From contig VBOM01000003.1 in the NCBI GenBank assembly GCA_005877535.1, positions 1-11,706 on the forward strand: DNA of 11,706 bases, written 5' to 3'. The notes below the pieces were generated by a model. It was not told where the DNA came from and did not search any database. It saw only the letters and a list, made by a program, of their open reading frames with translations. Shown one piece after another: positions 5,977 through 11,706 of this stretch (the stretch's first letter is position 1; each line of letters opens with the position of its first letter). The translations under genes and the position numbers were made by a program. The stretch comes from Nitrospirota bacterium. Lineage in GTDB: Bacteria; Nitrospirota; Nitrospiria; Nitrospirales; Nitrospiraceae.

Positions 5977-7188
5977 CGGGCTTGTCCTCGATGACAATGC
6001 CGTGGGACGCGAGGAACTGACGAATCTCGTCGGCCTTCTTGAAGTCTTTCTGTTTTCGGGCTTCATTGCGCTCTTTTACTTTCTCCTCAATCTCCTTCTC
6101 GTCCAGACCAATTACACCAATATCGGAGAGATCAACATTGAATCGCCATTTCTCCAATTGAAAGAGCCACATAACGGAACCAAGAAAACGAAATAGTTGA
6201 CGAGCCTGCTCCCTGGCTTTGGTCAGGAGATCAGTTTCTAACAACTTGTTCACCGCACTACGAAATTCCTGCAACTCCGCAACTGCCGCAGGGGTATTGA
6301 AGTCATTGTCCATCGCTTGCACAAAGGCAGAGCGGGTTCGCTCGATGGCAGTTGTAAGTTTGTCATTAACCAAACCTTCTTTTTTAGCTGGTTCCTTTAG
6401 ACGGTTGAACAGATCATAAAACCCATCCAGTGCATACTTAGCTTCCTTCAACCCTTGATCGGAAAAATCTAAAGGACTGCGATAATGATTCGTCAGCAGA
6501 AAATAGCGAAGTATCTCTCCGGTAATTTCCTGAGACCACTCCGACTTTTCGAAGATTTCTCGAATCGTGAAGAAGTTTCCCAGAGACTTAGACATCTTTT
6601 CCTGATTGACCTGTACGAAGCCATTATGTATCCAGTAGCGTGCGAATTCTTTCCCCGTGGCACCGCAAGATTGTGCGATTTCATTCTCGTGATGGGGGAA
6701 AATGAGGTCCATCCCCCCACCATGAATATCGAAGGTCTCACCCAAATGGCGCATGGCCATAGCAGAACATTCGATGTGCCATCCGGGACGCCCGGCCCCC
6801 CAGGGGCTTTCCCAGGACGGCTCGCCCGGTCAGCCATGTGTTCAGTAGCCTTGGGCTCGACCGATGCTTGCCGAACACCCAATTTCTTCATGTCTTCGTA
6901 GTAGGCTTGGATATATTTTGCAGTGATCGTATCGCAGCTGACGCCCTGCTCGTTCGCCCGTTTAATGATCTTGTCATCAACATCGGTGAAGTTTTTTACA
7001 AACTCGACTCGATAACCAGAGGACTCTAAATGGCGTCGAATGACGTCGAAGACCAAAGCGCTTCTTCCATGACCCAAATGGCAATAGTCGTAGACCGTCA
7101 CTCCGCACACGTACATGCGCACAGTTTTCGCCGTCAGCGATTGAAACGGTTCTTTCTTGCCGGTCAACGTGTTGTAGATCGTCAGCAT
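5951..7188 (-). pseudogene. cysS: Cysteinyl-tRNA synthetase, disrupted by a frame-shifting internal deletion
   Basis: Charges tRNA-Cys with cysteine; normally essential. The 5' part (7188 to about 6830, 119 codons) is intact: Cys28 in YVCGVTVYD, the HIGH-type motif HLGH (37-40), and [15 protein letters not shown]. After EPKATEHMA the frame shifts, and in another frame the sequence resumes as [21 protein letters not shown] (from 6829), continuing through [11 protein letters not shown] and KMSKSLGNF to a normal C-terminus at 5951. In intact homologues about 68 residues lie between these blocks, including the GDVYF and YGKLS region. So roughly 200 bases are missing and the reading frame is broken. 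All four zinc ligands (Cys28, Cys of WHIEC, His and Glu of HHENE) remain but in two frames. The two open pieces are 6493-7188 and 5951-6829. Start ATG lies 7 bases after the dedA stop. The gene is distinctly AT-rich against its neighbours. Confidence 0.9.
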
Positions 7189-7195
7189 CGGCTGC

Positions 7196-7834
7196 CTATG
7201 ACTCCAGTTTCGGCTGGCGCCTTGGCCAATGCGACCACACAAAGTAGCCGATGGCCAAGGCGAGCCCGACGCCGATCGCAATATCGAATTGGTGGAAGTA
7301 GTCTCTCAGCTGCTCCCAATGCTCTCCCATTTTCACGCCGACATAGGCCAGAAGATAACACCAGGGCAACGAACCGAGAAAGGTAAAGAGTATAAACCGA
7401 TAAATGTTTACACCGGCGATGCCGGCCGGCAACGAGATGAAGGTCCGGACGATCGGAAGCATCCGGCCGAAAAAAACGGCTGCCTCGCCATACTTGGCGA
7501 ACCATCGATCCGCCATCTCGATGTCTTTTCGCGATACCAGCATATAGGGCCCGTATCGTTCAACAAAGGGCCGACCCCCCCACACACCGGCGTAGTAGGC
7601 CACAATCGACCCTGCGACGTTACCAATAGCGCCGGCCAATGTCACGCCCAGCATCGTGAACTGTCCAGTCGTCACAAGATACCCGGAAAAGGGCATGATG
7701 ATTTCGCTGGGCAACGGAATGCAGGCGCTCTCAATAGCCATGGTGAGGAAAATACCTGTGTAGCCGAACGTCGAGATCATCGACACGACAAACCGGCTGA
7801 TCTCTGTAATGATCGCTTCGATCAGACTCCCCAC
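7196..7834 (-). CDS. DedA family (SNARE-associated / VTT domain) inner-membrane protein
   Basis: A 212-residue polytopic membrane protein. The DedA signature region [20 protein letters not shown] (35-54) carries the conserved acidic residue and re-entrant loop. The second signature is [21 protein letters not shown] (121-141), with the two arginines (R124, R130) that matter in E. coli members. Hydrophobic segments at about 20-34, 62-85, 145-166 and 184-200 fit the fold. Family members support membrane homeostasis, drug and alkaline-pH tolerance, and several flip undecaprenyl-phosphate or phosphatidylethanolamine; which of these this copy does cannot be read from sequence. Start is GTG (7832-7834) with GAGGAG about 10 bases upstream, inside the end of surE, 6 bases after its stop. 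cysS follows 7 bases downstream, so the genes are almost certainly cotranscribed. Confidence 0.92.
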   Translation of the reverse strand: MGSLIEAIITEISRFVVSMISTFGYTGIFLTMAIESACIPLPSEIIMPFSGYLVTTGQFTMLGVTLAGAIGNVAGSIVAYYAGVWGGRPFVERYGPYMLVSRKDIEMADRWFAKYGEAAVFFGRMLPIVRTFISLPAGIAGVNIYRFILFTFLGSLPWCYLLAYVGVKMGEHWEQLRDYFHQFDIAIGVGLALAIGYFVWSHWPRRQPKLES

Positions 7835-7840
7835 AGCAGC

Positions 7841-8644
7841 CTAGCTCCTCTGCTTGCCCTTCAACTTCGACAGTGCAGTCACCTGAAGCGCATTTGGTTG
7901 GTGCACCGTTTCCCACTTCCGGAATCGATCCAACGCCCCATGATTCGTCGTATCGAGGTGAATGGGGGTGAGCGAAACCGCCCCTTGCTCAAGCGCCTCA
8001 TGGTCGGCATCCTTGCTTCGACTCCAGGACACACGGGTCCCGGCAATCCAATAGTAGGTTCGGCCATGCGGATCGACCTTTTCGATAATCGGATTGTCGA
8101 AGCGCCTGCGGCTCAGACAGGTGACTCGGACTCCAGTGATCGACCTGAACGGCCGATTCGGGATGTTGAGATTCACGAGCGTTTCGTCCGGCAAACCCTC
8201 TTTCTGGATCAATCGAGCGATACGAACGGCGTACCGAGCCCCGGCATCGAAATAAAAATGTTCCTGCCCCTCCTGTGACACAGCCATCGAGGGGATACCG
8301 AGGATCGTCCCTTCCATCGCTGCCGAGACCGTCCCAGAATACAACACGTCGTCGCCAAGGTTTACGCCTTTATTGATCCCTGAGACGAGGAGATCGGGTG
8401 GTGCCGACATGACCTTCAACACGGCCAGATTCACACAATCGACAGGAGTCCCGTTGACAGCGTACACCCGTGTCCCACATTGATGCACTCGCAGCGGTTT
8501 ATGGAGCGTCAGGGCATGCGCTACGGCAGTCCGTTCACGATCCGGCGCAACCACCCACACCTGGCCCACTCTGGACAAGGCCTTGGCGAGTACTGTCAAA
8601 CCAGGCGAGTGAATCCCATCATCGTTGGTGACCAGAATGCGCAT
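7841..8644 (-). CDS. surE: 5'/3'-nucleotidase SurE (survival protein)
   Basis: Metal-dependent phosphatase acting on nucleoside 5'- and 3'-monophosphates, linked to stationary-phase survival. The protein has 267 residues, within the family range. Metal-binding residues are visible: D8 and D9 in [16 protein letters not shown]91 in [20 protein letters not shown], and Thr39 in [15 protein letters not shown], where E. coli has Ser39. The GTPVDCV motif (65-71) and the phosphate-region [11 protein letters not shown] follow. The C-terminal oligomerisation part has the expected YYWIAG and SLTPIHLD patterns. Start is the ATG at 8642-8644, fixed by the invariant N-terminus. There is no good Shine-Dalgarno, and an intrinsic terminator ends 12 bases upstream. 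It begins a tight surE-dedA-cysS-rlmB run. Confidence 0.96.
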   Translation of the reverse strand: MRILVTNDDGIHSPGLTVLAKALSRVGQVWVVAPDRERTAVAHALTLHKPLRVHQCGTRVYAVNGTPVDCVNLAVLKVMSAPPDLLVSGINKGVNLGDDVLYSGTVSAAMEGTILGIPSMAVSQEGQEHFYFDAGARYAVRIARLIQKEGLPDETLVNLNIPNRPFRSITGVRVTCLSRRRFDNPIIEKVDPHGRTYYWIAGTRVSWSRSKDADHEALEQGAVSLTPIHLDTTNHGALDRFRKWETVHQPNALQVTALSKLKGKQRS

Positions 8645-8656
8645 GGTTCCGTCTGG

Positions 8657-8682
8657 AAAAAAAAAGCTGCCGGCGGCAGCTT
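8657..8682 (-). terminator. Intrinsic terminator after tRNA-Pro, immediately before surE
   Basis: The bases 8664-8682 (AAGCTGCCGGCGGCAGCTT) form a GC-rich hairpin of at least 7 pairs with a small loop. On the minus strand it is followed by a run of nine U (8657-8665). On the plus strand no T run follows, so the direction is minus. It would end the ihfA-merR-tRNA transcript. It lies 85 bases after the tRNA and only 12 bases before the surE start. Confidence 0.85.
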
Positions 8683-8768
8683 CTTCGGTCAGTCTTGGGG
8701 CAGGCGGTGATCCAGAAGATCTGACTAACGTCTCCTGTCACACCCGATCTCTTACTCCTCACGATATT

Positions 8769-8845
8769 TGGTCGGGGCGAGCCGATTTGAACGGCCGACC
8801 ACTCGCACCCCAAGCGAGTACGCTACCGGGCTGCGCCACGCCCCG
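8769..8845 (-). tRNA. tRNA-Pro, anticodon GGG, CCA encoded
   Basis: A full cloverleaf is visible on the minus strand. The acceptor arm CGGGGCG (5', ending at 8845) pairs with CGCCCCG, followed by discriminator A and a genome-encoded CCA (8769-8771). The D arm is GCGC...GCGT. The anticodon arm is CTCGC-TTGGGGT-GCGAG, giving anticodon GGG, which reads CCC/CCU proline codons. The T arm is GGCCG-TTCAAAT-CGGCT. Total 77 bases with CCA. It lies 94 bases below merR, and that gap shows no terminator or separate promoter, so it is probably processed out of the ihfA-merR transcript. Confidence 0.96.
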
Positions 8846-8939
8846 ACACGCTCATTCAATTTCACCATCTACTTCCACATTGTCTCCTTTGAGAAGGCTG
8901 GAATGCAATCGGCTCGGAAGAGACGAAGCGCGACCGTCG

Positions 8940-9290
8940 TCAATCAGTATGCGACTCCAATACCTTGAGAATCGCCTGGAGATTCCCCCGCAGTTTCTGC
9001 GCTAGTTCTTTGGGACGCACCCGTTGGCTTGCGACCCGGCCTCGCCTGGCCCAATACCGTTTGACACCTGCAAGTGTATGCCCTTCCTCATAGAGCATCC
9101 GCTTGATCTCCAATACCGTTTCGACTTCTCGCTTGACATAGAGCCGCTGATTCCCACGACTTTTCTTCGGCTTAAGAAACGGGAATTCTGACTCCCAGAA
9201 TCGCAACACGTAAGCCGGTAGCTTGGCAATCTGGCTGACTTCGCCGATTTTATAAAAGACCTTGCTGCCCAGCCTGGGCTCGTTCCCCAT
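8940..9290 (-). CDS. MerR-family transcriptional regulator (short)
   Basis: A 116-residue protein with an N-terminal MerR winged helix-turn-helix. [22 protein letters not shown] (12-33) is the HTH, including the LRFWE core. [27 protein letters not shown] (44-70) is the wing and following helices, with the R.Y motif typical of MerR proteins. The remainder is a basic helix and a short C-terminal coiled segment ([18 protein letters not shown]). There is no metal-binding cysteine set or drug-binding domain, so the effector is unknown. Start ATG has GAGG about 7 bases upstream. It lies 43 bases after the IHF-type gene, and a small MerR gene next to ihfA and a tRNA-Pro is a recurrent arrangement in several bacterial groups (from memory, not searched). 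Confidence 0.9.
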   Translation of the reverse strand: MGNEPRLGSKVFYKIGEVSQIAKLPAYVLRFWESEFPFLKPKKSRGNQRLYVKREVETVLEIKRMLYEEGHTLAGVKRYWARRGRVASQRVRPKELAQKLRGNLQAILKVLESHTD

Positions 9291-9333
9291 GACCGGTCCT
9301 CGTGGTGGGATGAGCTACGGTGATTGAACGCGG

Positions 9334-9609
9334 CTATGAATTGACGTATTTCTTAAACACTTGACTGGGACGAAAGGTCACCACACGACGAGGCGTGATT
9401 CCTATTTCTTCGCCGGTCCGTGGGTTTCTGCCCTTCCGTGCCCCTTTACTGCGTACCACAAAGTTTCCAAATCCGGCAATCTTGACCGACTCTCCCTTAT
9501 GCAACACCGCTTTCAACATATTCAGCACGAGTTCGACGATATCTGCGGCTTCATTTTTTGAAATACCGACCTGTTTGTAGATTTCGTTCGCGATATCTGC
9601 CTTTCTCAT
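9334..9609 (-). CDS. ihfA: Integration host factor alpha / HU-family DNA-bending protein
   Basis: Small nucleoid protein (91 residues, family norm 90-100) that binds and bends DNA as a dimer. The MRKADIANEIYKQVGISKNEA start and the helical body are typical. VKIAGFGNFVVR (42-53) is the family core strand. The beta-arm carries RNPRTGEEIGIT (61-72), with the intercalating Pro63. RRVVTFRPSQVFKKYV (74-89) is the closing strand and C-terminal helix. ITPRRVVTFRPSQ is closer to IHF-alpha than to HU, so ihfA is preferred, but HU/IHF-like naming would also be defensible since a homodimeric HU-like role cannot be ruled out. Start ATG has GGAGGGG upstream at good spacing. Gene order ihfA-merR-tRNA supports the IHF-alpha reading. 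Confidence 0.9.
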   Translation of the reverse strand: MRKADIANEIYKQVGISKNEAADIVELVLNMLKAVLHKGESVKIAGFGNFVVRSKGARKGRNPRTGEEIGITPRRVVTFRPSQVFKKYVNS

Positions 9610-9688
9610 GCTTTCCCCTCCGACACCCGCGCGAACTTCTCGAATGATCGCCTGTGAACTTACTACGAACGATTAACAGTTTCGCTAT

Positions 9689-9717
9689 AAGTTACGTGAG
9701 GTTATAAGACCTGTCAA
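9689..9717 (-). promoter_or_regulatory. Candidate promoter for the ihfA-merR-tRNA unit
   Basis: The minus strand has a perfect TTGACA (9712-9717), 17 bases, then TAACTT (9689-9694), a weak -10 box overlapping further AT-rich sequence (TATAGC just downstream). It lies in the 137-base gap between cimA and ihfA, giving a leader of about 75 bases. No convincing terminator for cimA was seen in the same gap. Confidence 0.5.
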
Positions 9718-9746
9718 GAAGAAAGATGCCGGATCCGATATCCTAC

Positions 9747-11399
9747 TCATTCATTTTTGGCAAGCAACTTGTATTCGATGCTGTCCGCCAGCGCTTGCCA
9801 GCTTGCTTCCATGATGTTCTCAGACACGCCGACGGTGCCCCATTTATCCTTATGATCGCCTGATTCGATCAATACACGGACCTTGGACTCCGTCCCACGA
9901 TTGGCCGACAGCACTCGCACCTTGTAGTCGAGCAGTTTGACTTCTCGTAGCTGGGGATAGAACCTTTCCAACGCTTTCCGCAACGCATGGTCGAGCGCAT
10001 TGACCGGACCGGCTCCGACTGCTGCCGCATGTTCCACCACTTCGCCGACCTTCACCATGACTGTGGCCTCCGACAACGAGGCGCCATGGTCTTGTTTTTT
10101 TTCGACAATTACCCGAAAACCCAGGAGTTGGAAGGATGGCCTGTGCGTCCCCATCGCTTTCCGCATGAGTAACTCGAAGGAGCCTTCTGCCGCCTCAAAC
10201 TGGTAGCCCTCACTTTCACGCTCCTTCAAGGTATCGATCAGTTCCTGTAACTTGGCGTGGCCCTTGTCCAATTTGATCCCGTAGGCTTCGACCTTCTCCA
10301 GTAATCCGCTGCGACCTGCCGAGTCCGATACCAGCACACGCTGGCGGTTGCCAACCAGCCCCGGGATCACATGTTCATAGGTCGCAGGATTCTTGAGTAC
10401 CGCGTGGATATGGACTCCGCCCTTATGGGCAAACGCCGAATCTCCCACATAGGGCTGGTGCTTATTGGGCATGAGATTCGCGATTTCGGTCACGAATCCC
10501 GAGACCCGCTTGAGATGGCTCAAACGTTCTCTCAACACCGGACGTTTCATCTTCAGTTCAAGATTGGGAATAATCGAACAGAGATTAGCATTGCCGCACC
10601 GCTCGCCGATGCCGTTAATCGTCCCTTGCACTTGCACCACGCCGGTTTCGATCGCTACCAGCGAATTCGCGACAGCCATCTCGCAATCGTTGTGGGCGTG
10701 AATCCCCAAGGGCACCGCACACTCCCGACGAACGACCTGGCAGATCTCTTTGATTTCCCAGGGCATCGATCCCCCGTTGGTGTCGCAGAGTATTATCCGC
10801 TCGGCCCCGGCCGCGACGGCTTGACGGATGGTCTCCAGCGCATAATCCTGATTGGTCTTGTATCCATCAAAGAAATGTTCCGCATCGTAGAACACCCTCC
10901 GACCTTTCGAGCAGAGATGGGCTATGGAATCGCTGATGAGTTCGAGATTCTTCACAAGGGAAATTCCGAGCGCATCGGTGACGTGCAGCGACCAGGTTTT
11001 TCCAAAGAGCGTGATGATCGCGGTGTCTGCCTCCAGCAACGCCCGGATATTCGGATCCTTCTGTACCGCGTTGCTCGATTTTCTTGTCGACCCGAACGAC
11101 ACCACCGTCGCCGTCTGCAACGGAATGGTCTTGATCATCCGAAAGAACTCGATGTCTTTGGGATTCGCCCCGGGCCACCCGCCTTCAATGAACTGCACGC
11201 CCAGCCCATCTAACTGTTGGGCAACCCGAACCTTATCTTCAGCCGAAAAGGTGACATCCTCGGCCTGAGCCCCGTCTCGTAAGGTCGTGTCATAGATTTC
11301 CAGTGGTACTGGCCTGGCGGCAGGCGGAGGTGCGCCGGACGACGCCGAACTGACATGCCTGCCTTGTGAGGATCGTGCTTGTGAAGCTTTTCGAGCCAT
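9747..11399 (-). CDS. cimA: (R)-citramalate synthase
   Basis: Condenses pyruvate and acetyl-CoA to (R)-citramalate, the first step of the threonine-independent route to 2-oxobutyrate and isoleucine. The 550-residue protein has the DRE-TIM metallolyase barrel: IYDTTLRDGAQAEDVTFS (35-52, catalytic R41 and D42), FIEGGWPGANPKD (70-82), and the metal-binding HAHND (235-239), with GERCGNANL (267-275) after it. A linker and the LeuA-type allosteric dimer domain (about 400-540) follow. The GGWPG.NPKD segment and overall length fit the CimA/HCS-like subgroup better than 2-isopropylmalate synthase. The first 30 residues are a Ser/Ala/Arg/Pro-rich extension absent from most members. No alternative in-frame start gives a shorter natural N-terminus. 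It follows lysC by 58 bases. Confidence 0.93.
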   Translation of the reverse strand: MARKASQARSSQGRHVSSASSGAPPPAARPVPLEIYDTTLRDGAQAEDVTFSAEDKVRVAQQLDGLGVQFIEGGWPGANPKDIEFFRMIKTIPLQTATVVSFGSTRKSSNAVQKDPNIRALLEADTAIITLFGKTWSLHVTDALGISLVKNLELISDSIAHLCSKGRRVFYDAEHFFDGYKTNQDYALETIRQAVAAGAERIILCDTNGGSMPWEIKEICQVVRRECAVPLGIHAHNDCEMAVANSLVAIETGVVQVQGTINGIGERCGNANLCSIIPNLELKMKRPVLRERLSHLKRVSGFVTEIANLMPNKHQPYVGDSAFAHKGGVHIHAVLKNPATYEHVIPGLVGNRQRVLVSDSAGRSGLLEKVEAYGIKLDKGHAKLQELIDTLKERESEGYQFEAAEGSFELLMRKAMGTHRPSFQLLGFRVIVEKKQDHGASLSEATVMVKVGEVVEHAAAVGAGPVNALDHALRKALERFYPQLREVKLLDYKVRVLSANRGTESKVRVLIESGDHKDKWGTVGVSENIMEASWQALADSIEYKLLAKNE

Positions 11400-11457
11400 A
11401 CAGGAAACGGTACCAGGAACAGGACAACCCTGTCGAGACTCACGTCGCCGAAATCTG

Positions 11458-11706
11458 CTACCTCATGATTCGGTCCCTTGCCGGCGACTGATCCAATCCG
11501 AACGCGGTATGGAGCGAGCGCATCGCGAGCTCGGCATACTTTTCATCGATGACACAAGAGATCTTGATCTCCGACGTGCTGATCATGAGGATGTTCACTC
11601 CTTCTTGCGACAAGACTTCGAACATTTTGGCGGCGACTCCTGAATGGGAACGCATCCCCACGCCGACAAGGGAGACCTTGGCGATCGCCTTGGTCACGGT
11701 AACCGA
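11458..11706 (-). CDS. lysC: Aspartate kinase, C-terminal ACT domain only (cut by window edge)
   Basis: Only the last 82 residues are visible; the frame remains open at the window edge. The segment [20 protein letters not shown] followed by [20 protein letters not shown] and [25 protein letters not shown] is the second ACT domain of aspartokinase, which binds lysine and/or threonine for feedback control. The VGVGMRS and ISTSEIKIS motifs are the effector-binding stretches of the family. The kinase domain lies outside. The product, aspartyl phosphate, feeds lysine, threonine and methionine synthesis, which fits with cimA just downstream. Confidence 0.95.
   Translation of the reverse strand, partial: SVTVTKAIAKVSLVGVGMRSHSGVAAKMFEVLSQEGVNILMISTSEIKISCVIDEKYAELAMRSLHTAFGLDQSPARDRIMR

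Noticed and set aside
5951..7188. Programmed frameshift in cysS
   Set aside because: A slip of one or two bases would not restore the roughly 68 missing conserved residues, and no slippery heptamer with a downstream structure is seen at the junction.
7229..8278. A 349-codon open frame on the plus strand
   Set aside because: It runs antisense across both dedA and surE, whose family motifs are unambiguous; its own translation is low in hydrophobic core and matches nothing I know.
9700..9746. Terminator after cimA
   Set aside because: GGATATCGGATCC offers only a four-pair stem and is not followed by a proper T run, so it was not annotated.
10371..11213. A 280-codon open frame on the plus strand
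   Set aside because: Antisense shadow of cimA with no motif or start signal.

Overview
This window reads as an ordinary chromosomal stretch of a Gram-negative-type bacterium, most likely from the Nitrospirota (Nitrospira-like). That placement is an inference from protein style and gene neighbourhood: lysC followed by a citramalate synthase, the ihfA / merR / tRNA-Pro / surE order, a stand-alone LuxR-type helix-turn-helix protein, and a scattered minor-pilin cluster. No marker gene proves it. Nearly everything is on the minus strand, so the biological order runs from high to low coordinates. No CRISPR array, phage, complete insertion sequence or rRNA was seen.

Region 1 (11706 down to 9747) is amino-acid biosynthesis: the C-terminal ACT end of aspartate kinase (lysC, cut by the window edge), then (R)-citramalate synthase (cimA). 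They supply the aspartate family and the pyruvate-derived route to isoleucine. Region 2 (9717 down to 8657) is a small nucleoid and regulator unit: a candidate promoter, an IHF/HU-type DNA-binding protein, a MerR-family regulator, tRNA-Pro(GGG) with an encoded CCA, and a clear intrinsic terminator that ends only 12 bases before the next start codon. Region 3 (8644 down to 5176) is a tight unit surE - dedA - cysS - rlmB: nucleotide phosphatase, DedA membrane protein, cysteinyl-tRNA synthetase and 23S rRNA ribose methyltransferase. The cysS copy is broken by an internal deletion of roughly 68 codons that also shifts the frame.

Region 4 (5195 down to 4622) holds the only plus-strand gene, a 91-residue LuxR/GerE helix-turn-helix protein with a good promoter and ribosome binding site. 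It converges on rlmB. Between the two sits a 172-base element with inverted ends, flanked by CTAG on both sides; it looks like a MITE (non-autonomous miniature transposon) that has supplied or reshaped the 3' ends of both genes. Region 5 (4524 down to 1) is type IV pilus / type II secretion biogenesis: prepilin peptidase pilD, then after a 260-base gap four genes in a row for minor pilins (FimT/GspH, PilV, PilW and an unusually large PilX-like protein), then the N-terminus of what is probably the GspE/PilB assembly ATPase. PilD would process the pilins, and the ATPase would drive their assembly. No major pilin gene lies in the window.

I did not find a convincing undescribed multi-gene system. 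The strongest points for a second look are the MITE-like element between two convergent genes, the frame-breaking deletion in a normally essential tRNA synthetase, and the terminator pressed against the surE start.
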